A stretch of DNA of 64,000 nt from Prosapia bicincta (Eukaryota > Arthropoda > Insecta > Hemiptera > Cercopidae), in contig JBAIZL010000008.1 of assembly GCA_036971475.1 (NCBI GenBank), positions 5,588,001-5,652,000 of the forward strand, written 5' to 3'. The first letter of the stretch is position 1. Each line of letters begins with the position of its first letter. Positions 7,689-16,787 of the stretch are shown in pieces. Below the pieces are notes generated by a model that was given only the letters and a program-made list of their open reading frames with translations, was not told the origin of the DNA and did no database searches. The translations under genes were made by a program, and so were the position numbers.

Positions 7689-8660
7689 CTAGAACTGTGT
7701 TACGTTATTCAGTATGTTTATATCTTTAAGGGTTTGAGTAAAGTTACCCGCTTTAGCTGGAACTATCATTAAGTGTCTGCTGTTGCTATTGCTGTATCGC
7801 ATCCCTGATCCGTAGTATGTTGTGGGAAACATTTGAGCTAATACAGTCCTATATTTAAAGGAATTTACTTGGCGATTAATCCTGTTGTTTCGCAAATATC
7901 CAATCCTATGAGCGTTGGTCTTGACTAATATATCTTTATAGGCTGCGATATCATTCTCGTCATAGACGTCATCATCAGGTATTCTCTTGAAAAGAAGCTC
8001 ATACAATCCTTTAGTCGGATTGTAAACGGTATCACCCAATCGCAGACCACCATCTTCTTCGAACAACAATTGCGTGTCACCAACAAAGATGTTATCTTTC
8101 TCCAAACGTGGACCGTATGTATGATCAATACTCTTTTTATTACCGGCAGCGTCATTCATGAATTTCTTCATGTAAGATTTAGTGAGCGGATTAACGAAAG
8201 TCTCCTCTAACCACTCTGTTGCTACGTCATAAGCACCCGGAGTTGATATAACTTCGCCGACACTGGGTTCTGGGGGATCGGATGTCTCAGCTATTACATT
8301 TAAGTCTGTAAATTCAGGATATAACAAGGAGGCATGGTCTGTTTTCACCCTTTCTAACACTGTGTCGTCCGTCAAAGAGTGGGTCGTAGGAGATGACACC
8401 GCTTTAGGAATAAAACTATACTTTGCAAAACGTTCTCCCGAATCACACGCGGTTAGCGTTTTGGATTTATACAAAGCTTTTTCAGATAGTATTTTATCTA
8501 AAGCGGTTTTAATCAACTCTCTGATAGGTTCTATAATATAATGTAAACGTTTTTGTACTCTACTTTCGCTCTCAATTTTTCGTATCTTAAACCGATTATA
8601 CTTTAACTTTATCAATTTCCTAAGCGAGGTTATTTCATTGAGAAGGTTTTCCTCAGACAT
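7689..8660 (-). CDS. Polinton-associated TNAHR-domain protein, copy 2 (DUF8207-like)
   Basis: A complete 323-codon frame. It has the same plan as the protein at 347-1255: a basic helical N-terminus with IIEPIRELIKTAL, an acidic linker, then a conserved block from about residue 162 to 280 with YGPRLEKDNIFVGD, TKGLYELLFKRIP, KTNAHRIGY and KYRTVLAQMFP. Identity outside these motifs is low, so the two are old paralogues or were gained separately rather than being a recent duplication. The last 45 residues are not matched by copy 1 and are rich in Ser and Asn. Hairpins lie just beyond both ends of the gene (7608-7651 and 8818-8861). Function is unknown. Confidence 0.75.
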   Translation of the reverse strand: MSEENLLNEITSLRKLIKLKYNRFKIRKIESESRVQKRLHYIIEPIRELIKTALDKILSEKALYKSKTLTACDSGERFAKYSFIPKAVSSPTTHSLTDDTVLERVKTDHASLLYPEFTDLNVIAETSDPPEPSVGEVISTPGAYDVATEWLEETFVNPLTKSYMKKFMNDAAGNKKSIDHTYGPRLEKDNIFVGDTQLLFEEDGGLRLGDTVYNPTKGLYELLFKRIPDDDVYDENDIAAYKDILVKTNAHRIGYLRNNRINRQVNSFKYRTVLAQMFPTTYYGSGMRYSNSNSRHLMIVPAKAGNFTQTLKDINILNNVTQF

Positions 8661-8817
8661 ATTCCCACACCTGTAAACAAAATAATACTGAGAATTCAGA
8701 TAGTGAGTTTATAATATAATATGAAGTTGCATAGATAGATAAAAAGCTTGTGTTCTATACATGCTGCTCTTGTGTAGTAGCCTTGGTAAATATGTGTCAA
8801 GGTCGTTTATAATAAAG

Positions 8818-8861
8818 AGAATAAAGCAGCTGATGGGCGAACCCATCAGCTGCTCTATTCT
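8818..8861. terminator. Hairpin 2: near copy of hairpin 1
   Basis: The left arm (8818-8837) pairs with 8842-8861 with one mismatch around a CGAA loop. Its right arm is the exact complement of the left arm of hairpin 1. It lies between the 5' end of the gene at 7689-8660 and the 3' end of the gene at 8931-9563, which suits a 3'-end or spacer signal for the latter. Confidence 0.55.
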
Positions 8862-8930
8862 TGGAAAGGAAAGCAAAGGTAGGAAAGGAGGGTGTGTATG
8901 AGGAAACAGTTGCTGAGAAGATGAATCGTA

Positions 8931-9563
8931 TTATTTTTTAACCCAATGTAGAAGCTTCTTTTTGGAGTTGTGATCTGCAAACTTTACTTCAAGATACCAT
9001 CCGTCTTTAAGAGGTTGTTTTTTAAACTTCTTAAAAGGGAAATGTATGATGAAGGCACCTTTTGTAGTTCCCACGATGGCCTCATCATCGTTCAAGTATG
9101 ATAGAAGTCTATATTTGGTGTTAGTTTTGAGTCTGGATATTTTTATTTTCGGCAAAATATTTTTTGAAGACTTATTTGTGGAAGATTTTGTTTCTTTCAG
9201 GCCTGTTGTATTACGCTCGCGATGACGGCTGCACAGTATAACACCATCACCTGCAATACGAGCGTTGCATATTCCGTTTCTCTTTATCCCTTTCGAAAAT
9301 CTGTATGTACAAAGTCGGAATTGCTTTTGGGAATTGGAGGGTAGAGTAGGTAAAAACTCAAGTTTTTTGGCTGCAGTAGGTTTCGGAGAAATAGTCGAGG
9401 ATGTGTTTTTACAATTTTTAACAGGACTATCTGTTAGCAGTAGGTCCTTAACCAGGTTGTTGAAATGATAGGCTGCGGTATTTGAAGTGCTTGCGGTTTC
9501 AGTTCTCCTATGTATGGTGGACATTTTTAGAGGAGCTGTAGAAATCCTGACGGTTGGATCCAT
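8931..9563 (-). CDS. Small basic protein with C-x(n)-C-x(n)-C-x2-H motif
   Basis: A 210-codon frame. The first 75 residues are Ser/Thr-rich and disordered-looking. From about 80 to 115 there is a Cys/His cluster, LCTYRF ... GICNARIAGDGVILCSRH, with the order C, C, C-x2-H after a lysine-rich turn. A similar small zinc motif is seen in proteins of several large DNA viruses, so zinc binding is likely. The C-terminal 90 residues are basic and carry alternating hydrophobic stretches (YRLLSYLNDDEAIVGT, FIIHFPFKKF, DGWYLEVKFADH), suggesting a small beta-rich domain. A TATA box lies 54 bases upstream. DNA or RNA binding, or late transcription control, are possible; none is shown. Confidence 0.65.
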   Translation of the reverse strand: MDPTVRISTAPLKMSTIHRRTETASTSNTAAYHFNNLVKDLLLTDSPVKNCKNTSSTISPKPTAAKKLEFLPTLPSNSQKQFRLCTYRFSKGIKRNGICNARIAGDGVILCSRHRERNTTGLKETKSSTNKSSKNILPKIKISRLKTNTKYRLLSYLNDDEAIVGTTKGAFIIHFPFKKFKKQPLKDGWYLEVKFADHNSKKKLLHWVKK

Positions 9564-9616
9564 TCTTCAGCTATAACATTGAGAAGCAAAATGATGATGT
9601 TATCGCGAGTCTATGC

Positions 9617-9624
9617 TATTTATA
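9617..9624 (-). promoter_or_regulatory. TATA box of the Cys/His-motif protein gene
   Basis: The minus strand reads TATAAATA 54 bases before the ATG at 9563, the same spacing as the box at 7090 (57 bases). Confidence 0.55.
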
Positions 9625-9639
9625 CGATTTAAAACGAAG

Positions 9640-11107
9640 GAGGGGTTATACTGTATCACTAGGAAGGGAGGGGGAGAATGACGTTTTGGATGTGAAGAGG
9701 TAGGTGAGGTTTAACATAGTAGAATAGTTGAGTAAAGAAGATATCGGGGGGAGGTGGAAGGAATTGAAGTGTTCCAAATCACAAATTGAAGTAACTCTGC
9801 GGGGGGAATTGAACTTATTATTATTTTCTTTCGGTGTAGGAGGTAACAGAACGTATTATAACTTTAATACAAGCTTTGGAAAATGTGTGAAGCATTTTCT
9901 TCCAGCTAAAAACTGGGTCAAGGTCGTTTGAATATTAAAAATTTTTTTTCCTTAAAACTATGGGAAAGAATAGGAAGGAGTGACTCTAAGCAGAATGTAC
10001 TGAATATCCTCCTTGTAACACTCTGCACAAAGGGATCCCTAGGCGCTCTACTAGACTGGAACGCAATTCTTCACGTCACCAGCCGAATAGACCAACGGCA
10101 ACCTAGAGGGATTGGGGTGTAAATGAATAATAGACATACGCTGAATTCGTTCTTGCTGTATGACTATTGGAAGCCGGGTGACGCAACGAATGACGCGAAA
10201 TTCATCTCGCCAATCATCCGCTACGTTTACTCACCTCGGGGAAAAGACAAAAAAGGTGGGTGGGGTGGGGGGTTGGATATCAAGCTCCCAGTGAACAGAA
10301 ACAATGATGTCCAGGAGAACACGCTTTGCCCGGGTTGCCCCCAGACAAACTATCCGGAGATAGCCTTAGCGTGCGTGAAAGAGGAAGGAGTATTAGGGAT
10401 ATTAATGATGTAAACCTGGAAGTAAGAAACATATATTATTTTACCTGAAAAGTAAACAATAAAAAAATGTTATTAAATTCCCCCCCCCCAAATATGTGAT
10501 TTTCGGTATTTTGAATAACAATTTATGTATTCCACAAGACTAAATCAACAATAATTTTACGAAATTGATTTTCACCTCATGAGATACCCCATTCTGTTCC
10601 AACTACATATATAGCACGTGCTTATGTGTAATATACTCCAGACATGGGCTTGAAGTAATTAAAAGATACCCAATAAAAATCACATTAGGGGGGGGGATTG
10701 ATCAAAATCAGAAACAATCAAGATTCCTGAGGTAAACATGAAAGTAGGAGTAATATTGTTTATAATACCTGAAAAATAAACAAGAATAAATATTGGTATT
10801 ATTTATATAAAACCTGAAATAAATAAAGATATAATTATTTTAACCTGAAAAAACTGCTGAAACAAGAATAAATATTGGTATTATTTATATAAACCTGGAA
10901 GAAATACATATATAATTATTTTAACCTGAAAAACATGCTGTGTTTATGCTATAATTATAAAAATAAAATTTAACATGCAACCACAAAATACATCTAAACA
11001 TTTAGTCTAACATGCACAAAAAAATTAAATAATATAATGTAAACCAAAGTGAGCTATATAAAGTACAACAAGGAATAAACATATATTATAATTGTATTTC
11101 TTAACAA
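9640..11107. other. Long non-coding stretch of the Polinton, with short unsupported frames and A/T-rich duplications
   Basis: Small plus-strand frames at 9728-9931, 9928-10122 and 10123-10413 (64 to 96 codons) follow each other, but none has a recognisable motif and I do not call them genes. From about 10420 the sequence becomes very AT-rich and repeats the phrases CCTGAAAAATAAAC and GAATAAATATTGGTATTATT; two copies of a unit of about 72 bp lie at 10790-10934. This could be a decayed gene region, promoter-type spacer or subterminal DNA. Confidence 0.4.
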
Positions 11108-11696
11108 GCTAACAAAAACTCTCAATACAGAGATGTTATCTCAAATTATATGCTTTGGAAATAAGATATGACCAAGATATGCGAACAATATACAACTGGC
11201 GATATTGTCGCAGATTTTTTGGGTTTCAAGCATGGTTACTTATTTTGAACCGCAAAAAACCGTTATCTCTGGGTGCATACCTTCTTTACAAAGCATAAAA
11301 CCAAAGTAACCTATATAAAATACAAGGGAATAAAAAATATATTAAAACATTGAAATATCTTAAAAGCTAACAAGAACATAGTATTCACTCTATAAAGTCA
11401 CAAGCTAACAAAAACTCACAATACAGAGATGTTATCTCAAATTATATGCTTTGGAAATAAGATATGACCAAGATATGCGAACAATATACAACTGGCGATA
11501 TTGTCGCAGATTTTTTGGGTTTCAAGCATGGTTACTTATTTTGAACCGCAAAAAACCGTTATCTCTGGGTGCATACCTTCTTTACAAAGCATAAAACCAA
11601 AGTAACCTATATAAAATACAAGGGAATAAAAAATATATTAAAACATTGAAATATCTTAAAAGCTAACAAGAACATAGTATTCACTCTATAAAGTCA
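11108..11696 (+). repeat. Tandem duplication, two copies of about 296 bp
   Basis: The block from 11108 to about 11403 is repeated almost exactly from 11404 to about 11696. AGAGATGTTATCTC occurs near 11129 and again near 11425. Each copy carries a TATA-like phrase CCTATATAAAATAC and the phrase GGTTTCAAGCATGGTTAC, so a promoter or replication-linked role is possible. No open frame of note. Confidence 0.7.
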
Positions 11697-11925
11697 TGCA
11701 TAGAAGTGAACAGTCTCTAAACGTTTCGCTCGTTTATATAGGCTAATACCTACATGCAGTGCAACACCTGCCCCCCTATGAGTTCATCAAACCTAGTTTT
11801 ACCCGTTCCCCACAACACCTGTCTTAACACCTGTCAGTGTGAGTTTTATTAATCCTAACGTAATTGCATTGTATTTCAAAACAAACACACACAAGTATGT
11901 CGTGGATATCAACTATGCCCAACAC

Positions 11926-11930
<5 letters not shown>

Positions 11931-12009
<79 letters not shown>
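11931..12009 (+). repeat. (TG)n microsatellite
   Basis: About 39 uninterrupted TG dinucleotides between the 296-bp duplication and the RING gene. The minus-strand frame reading HTHTHT through it is an artefact. Confidence 0.95.
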
Positions 12010-12011
<2 letters not shown>

Positions 12012-12206
12012 TGTTTGATGTTTGAATATTAATAAAATAGAGGATTTTTAGTTGAGCAAAGGTGTAAAATGACTTAAGCTTGGTCAAAGCAAACACAAAA
12101 TTACATTTTTTCTACAAGACATAATATATATTTTTTAAATAATAAGTTACAATAATTATACTATTAAAAAGAAATATTGTTGTTAAACAAAAAATTATTA
12201 CAAATG

Positions 12207-12467
12207 TTAGGAAAGATAAATTCTCATAATAGAGTCAACAGTTTCTCTGCAAATTCCGCAAGTTTTGCAGGCTAATCCGCAAAGCAAACAAGCAATAACG
12301 TGTCTGCAGGGTAAATAAACCACTTGAACTTCTTCTGATAGACAGATTTTACATTCTGCACGAAGTATATCTGCTGCCAATGAGGTCTTCCTAGTAACTA
12401 AAGCCTTCTCCCTGAAACTGTCAACGGGAACGAATGCCTTGCTTTTCCCCATTTGTACGATGTCCAT
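12207..12467 (-). CDS. RING-only protein resembling the C-terminal RING of IAPs
   Basis: A complete 86-codon frame. Residues 39 to 84 form a C3HC4 RING: CKICLSEEVQVVYLPCRHV, then ACLLCGLACKTCGICRE and a tail SIMRIYLS. This spacing and the ending hydrophobic-R-hydrophobic-YLS closely resemble the C-terminal RING of inhibitor-of-apoptosis proteins, which act as E3 ubiquitin ligases and dimerise through that tail. No BIR domain precedes it; the 38-residue N-terminus is short and basic. Stand-alone IAP-type RING proteins are known from insect DNA viruses. Here it would be a host-interaction gene of the Polinton, by inference. A TATA box lies 50 bases upstream and the frame is intact. It could also be a host IAP fragment captured by the element. 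Confidence 0.78.
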   Translation of the reverse strand: MDIVQMGKSKAFVPVDSFREKALVTRKTSLAADILRAECKICLSEEVQVVYLPCRHVIACLLCGLACKTCGICRETVDSIMRIYLS

Positions 12468-12516
12468 CGCTAGTCAATCTGAACGGCAAATGTTACTTTT
12501 TTGATAGCTATTGCAG

Positions 12517-12524
12517 TTTATATA
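12517..12524 (-). promoter_or_regulatory. TATA box of the RING protein gene
   Basis: The minus strand reads TATATAAA about 50 bases before the ATG at 12467. Since the element is near-palindromic (TTTATATA on the plus strand) it could also serve the short plus-strand frame that starts at 12601. Confidence 0.55.
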
Positions 12525-12600
12525 CGCTACTCTTTTAATTACGTCACACCCGAAATTCCAGATATTCCTACCTAGACGCTTCATCACGCTGTTGGCGAAC

Positions 12601-12693
12601 ATGGATTTGGATGAGGTGGGTGCCGGCGAATTTCACATAGTCTCCAACGGACCGTCCGGATGTGGGTCCACCGAACTGACTTTACATCAGTAG
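12601..12693 (+). CDS. Very short plus-strand frame with a P-loop-like phrase, doubtful
   Basis: A 30-codon frame MDLDEVGAGEFHIVSN followed by GPSGCGSTEL and a stop. GPSGCG resembles a Walker A start, but the Lys is missing and the protein ends at once. It may be the remnant 5' end of a longer gene or chance. Its GC content is higher than that of the flanking AT-rich DNA. Confidence 0.25.
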   Translation: MDLDEVGAGEFHIVSNGPSGCGSTELTLHQ

Positions 12694-13300
12694 CTGTATT
12701 AGTCTAAAAAAAAAATTGTATTTTTGTTATAATATAGCGTTGTAATTATAAGATGCTATTGTATTTGTGTAAAAAAAAAAATAATAAAAAAATAATAAAT
12801 AAATAAATAAAAAAATTAATATTAATGTCGCAAGCACTTCTGCTTGCGACTCTTTTTAAAAACATCTTCCTATGACCTTGACATACTAACCAACTACTTA
12901 TCCCCAAAACTATAACACAAGTATGTCGTCGTCATCATCTATACAAGTTCCCAATGACGTTTTACGCGAGGAACCTATATCAATAAATTAACATGCTTTT
13001 ACATTTTTTAACCAGTAAAGATCTGGAGAACAAACAGAGAAGTCACCGTTCAGTCTTTGCGACTGACACACTTATAGCGAAAATAATCCCATCACCTCGT
13101 AACGGATTTCAACCGTACACACGCGACGCTATAGTAAAAATATAGGCCAGCAAAGAACTGGGTACAGAATATAATACACACATTCTCTAGGTAAACAACG
13201 GTTTTTACATTACCCCCCAACATGTCCGAACATGCTTCTAATTACATCACACAACAGCCAACACCCATATCACCAACCAACCCATACTACCTCACCTAAC
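12694..13300. other. AT-rich spacer, probably the outer part of the Polinton
   Basis: The stretch 12700-12826 is almost only A and T. After the hairpin at 12827, a frame of about 20 codons begins at 12922 and ends at once. No real gene is visible. The right end of the element probably lies somewhere in 12.7-13.5 kb, but its terminal inverted repeat cannot be confirmed because the left end is outside the window. Confidence 0.35.
12827..12850. terminator. Perfect 10-bp hairpin followed by T-run
   Basis: GTCGCAAGCA (12827-12836), loop CTTC, then TGCTTGCGAC (12841-12850), followed by CTCTTTTTAAAAA. It is a GC-rich stem in a very AT-rich setting, so it stands out. Role unknown; a 3'-end signal for a plus-strand transcript is possible. 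Confidence 0.5.
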
Positions 13301-13486
13301 GGTCTTTAACGGAAAATTAACGTATTTCTAAAAAAAACACCTGCCACATACACCTACGCACAACCGCGCACATTCCAGACCTCGTACCATACACGTCACC
13401 CTCCAATAATCGCTGAAACCAACCCCTCATACCCCACCTAACCGTTTTTAACGGAAAAGTAACGTATTTTCCATCAAAACCACCTG
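13282..13486 (+). repeat. Two diverged copies of a block of about 60 bp, 143 bp apart
   Basis: The phrase CCCACCTAACCGTTTTTAAC with following GGAAAAGTAACGTATT at 13432-13466 matches CCTCACCTAACGGTCTTTAA with following CGGAAAATTAACGTATT at 13290-13325. Both are followed by A-rich sequence and AACACCTG or AACCACCTG. It borders the 84-bp array. Confidence 0.55.
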
Positions 13487-13520
13487 TTTTTGTGGCGAAA
13501 CTGTGGTTTTGCCATCTACT

Positions 13521-15605
13521 TCCATATAGAGAATTGATCGGATAAACCTGTCCTCTGCACGCCGAATGCTTCGAGAAATACTTCAGATCGTTATATTGGG
13601 TACCTCCATATAGAGAATTGATCGGATAAACCTGTCCTCTGCACGCCGAATGCTTCGAGAAATACTTCAGATCGTTATATTGGGTACCTCCATATAGAGA
13701 ATTGATCAGATAAACCTGTCCTCTGCACGCCGAATGCTTCGAGAAATACTTCAAATCGTTATATTGGGTACCTCCATATAGAGAATTGATCGGATAAACC
13801 TGTCCTCTGCACGCCGAATGCTTCGAGAAATACTTCAGATCGTTATATTGGATACCTCCATATAGAGAATTGATCAGATAAACCTGTCCTCTGCACGCCG
13901 AATGCTTCGAGAAATACTTCAGATCGTTATATTGGGTACCTCCATATAGAGAATTGATCGGATAAACCTGTCCTCTGCACGCCGAATGCTTCGAGAAATA
14001 CTTCAGATCGTTATATTGGGTACCTCCATATAGAGAATTGATCGGATAAACCTGTCCTCTGCACGCCGAATGCTTCGAGAAATACTTCAGATCGTTATAT
14101 TGGGTACCTCCATATAGAGAATTGATCGGATAAACCTGTCCTCTGCACGCCGAATGCTTCGAGAAATACTTCAGATCGTTATATTGGGTACCTCCATATA
14201 GAGAATTGATCGGATAAACCTGTCCTCTGCACGCCGAATGCTTCGAGAAATACTTCAGATCGTTATATTGGGTACCTCCATATAGAGAATTGATCAGATA
14301 AACCTGTCCTCTGCACGCCGAATGCTTCGAGAAATACTTCAAATCGTTATATTGGGTACCTCCATATAGAGAATTGATCGGATAAACCTGTCCTCTGCAC
14401 GCCGAATGCTTCGAGAAATACTTCAGATCGTTATATTGGGTACCTCCATATAGAGAATTGATCGGATAAACCTGTCCTCTGCACGCCGAATGCTTCGAGA
14501 AATACTTCAGATCGTTATATTGGGTACCTCCATATAGAGAATTGATCGGATAAACCTGTCCTCTGCACGCCGAATGCTTCGAGAAATACTTCAGATCGTT
14601 ATATTGGGTACCTCCATATAGAGAATTGATCGGATAAACCTGTCCTCTGCACGCCGAATGCTTCGAGAAATACTTCAGATCGTTATATTGGGTACCTCCA
14701 TATAGAGAATTGATCAGATAAACCTGTCCTCTGCACGCCGAATGCTTCGAGAAATACTTCAGATAGTTATATTGGATACCTCCATATAGAGAATTGATCA
14801 GATAAACCTGTCCTCTGCACGCCGAATGCTTCGAGAAATACTTCAGATCGTTATATTGGGTACCTCCATATAGAGAATTGATCGGATAAACCTGTCCTCT
14901 GCACGCCGAATGCTTCGAGAAATACTTCAGATCGTTATATTGGGTACCTCCATATAGAGAATTGATCAGATAAACCTGTCCTCTGCACGCCGAATGCTTC
15001 GAGAAATACTTCAAATCGTTATATTGGGTACCTCCATATAGAGAATTGATCGGATAAACCTGTCCTCTGCACGCCGAATGCTTCGAGAAACACTTCAGAT
15101 CGTTATATTGGATACCTCCATATAGAGAATTGATCAGATAAACCTGTCCTCTGCACGCCGAATGCTTCGAGAAATACTTCAGATCGTTATATTGGGTACC
15201 TCCATATAGAGAATTGATCGGATAAACCTGTCCTCTGCACGCCGAATGCTTCGAGAAATACTTCAGATCGTTATATTGGGTACCTCCATATAGAGAATTG
15301 ATCGGATAAACCTGTCCTCTGCACGCCGAATGCTTCGAGAAATACTTCAGATCGTTATATTGGGTACCTCCATATAGAGAATTGATCGGATAAACCTGTC
15401 CTCTGCACGCCGAATGCTTCGAGAAACACTTCAGATCGTTATATTGGATACCTGCATATAGAGAATTGATCAGATAAACCTGTCCTCTGCACGCCGAATG
15501 CTTCGAGAAATACTTCAGATCGTTATATTGGGTACCTCCATATAGAGAATTGATCGGATAAACCTGTCCTCTGCACGCCGAATGCTTCGAGAAATACTTC
15601 AGATC
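13521..15605 (+). repeat. 84-bp satellite, about 25 copies
   Basis: A unit of 84 bp (begins TCCATATAGAGAATTGATC, contains CTGCACGCCGAATGCTTCGA) repeats head to tail about 25 times. Copies differ at a few fixed sites (ATCGGATAA/ATCAGATAA, GGGTACC/GGATACC, ATACTTC/CACTTC), and variants recur in mixed order, which suggests several rounds of block amplification. As 84 is a multiple of three, the minus strand stays open for 796 codons (13317-15707); with perfect repetition and an antisense overlap with a Helitron remnant I treat that frame as an artefact. Confidence 0.95.
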
Positions 15606-15832
15606 TATTTCATCAGATCTACCTTTTGATTTCAAACGACTACAATTTCCTTTGAGACTTTCATTCGCAATAACCATAAACAAGGCACAAGGACAATCAT
15701 TGACCATTGCTCGATTAAATTTTCAACATTCGTGCTTTTGCGCGCTTACGTGTTGGTACACATAAAGATCAGTATGTGTATACGCCTAATGAAATGACGA
15801 AAAACATTGTCTATCTTCTAGCATTGTAGTAA
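15606..15832 (+). pseudogene. C-terminal remnant of a Helitron (Pif1-type) helicase
   Basis: On the plus strand the frame starting near 15620 reads LPFDFKRLQFPLRLSFAITI and then NKAQGQSLTIARLNF, the conserved helicase motif (T-x-N-K-A-Q-G-Q-S) near the end of Helitron Rep/helicase proteins. After a shift of frame near 15738 a second frame reads RVGTHKDQYVYTPNEMTKNI and VYLLAL before a stop at 15832, which matches the usual Helitron ending with V-Y-x-P and T-K-N-I-V-Y. The start of the protein is missing: the 84-bp satellite lies where it should be. It is clearly dead. Confidence 0.75.
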
Positions 15833-16012
15833 ATGAAATTTAATTATTTAGATGTTTGATTTGCTTTTCTTATTACAAAAATTAATTCATAATTTTCCAT
15901 AATAAAATTAGTTATAATTTCGGGCTCGAGTTCCATATAATTACGACAAATAATGCCTCTACTTCGGCAAATACATTCAGTTTTTCTTGTCATTATGATA
16001 TAAAAGTTTTAT
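15833..16012. other. AT-rich spacer, nothing recognised
   Basis: Low-complexity AT-rich DNA between the Helitron remnant and the dispersed repeat. No frame or motif stands out. Confidence 0.4.
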
Positions 16013-16588
16013 TCAATTCCTTCTATTAGTTCACACTCTCCTTATATCAGGGTTCTTCACTAGGAATTCTTAGAGAGCCAAATAGTTTGCGTGAAATTTT
16101 CCTCAGGGCCGCAAGTACAAGTGGCATTAAATAACTTACAAACAGTATGATTATAACATAAGTTTATTATCCCACTAAAATGAAAAAAATAAACTGTTTT
16201 GCATATAAAAATGTAGGAATATGTATTTTACTTAACTCTAAGAATAACCAAATTTGTTAATTCTTTGAAGCCGATGGACGAAAAGTTTCACAACTCTCTA
16301 ATATGGCGTCTATATTGGGAAGAAACTGAAATTCCCAAAATGTTTTCAACGTTCTCACTCGTTAACCTAGGTCTGTACTTGTTTTTTATGAACTTCAGCT
16401 TACTTAATGTAAATTCGCAGATATATGTAGATGCAAAAACACAACATTTTCGGAGCATAGTCATTAGGAAATTTGTCATTTTCAACTCATAGTCTTGCTT
16501 CCAAGACTCATAGTGAGGTTTATCCTTATTTTTTAATTCCTAACAGTGAGGGTCGCAAAAATCGTTTTCTGGGCCGCGTTGTGAGGAT

Positions 16589-16624
<36 letters not shown>

Positions 16625-16747
16625 GGTAGGGACAAATACATCTCCTAGTTAGGGGACAGTATCATACCGTAGTGCGTGTGCAGGGTCCGTGGTCACCCGA
16701 TACATTGGGTTTAATTAATAGAAAAATTTTACATAGGAAGGTAATCT

Positions 16748-16787
<40 letters not shown>

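Noticed and set aside
9728..10413. Three small plus-strand frames as Polinton genes
   Set aside because: No motif, no TATA box and no clear coding bias; kept only as a note on that stretch.
11824..12096. HTHTHT-rich frame and similar VCVC frames at 38634-38834 and 48795-49220
   Set aside because: They are translations of (CA)n/(TG)n microsatellites.
13317..15707. 796-codon minus-strand frame of 28-residue repeats
   Set aside because: It is an 84-bp satellite read in a frame without stops; its N-terminal end is antisense to a Helitron helicase remnant, and no gene signals are present.
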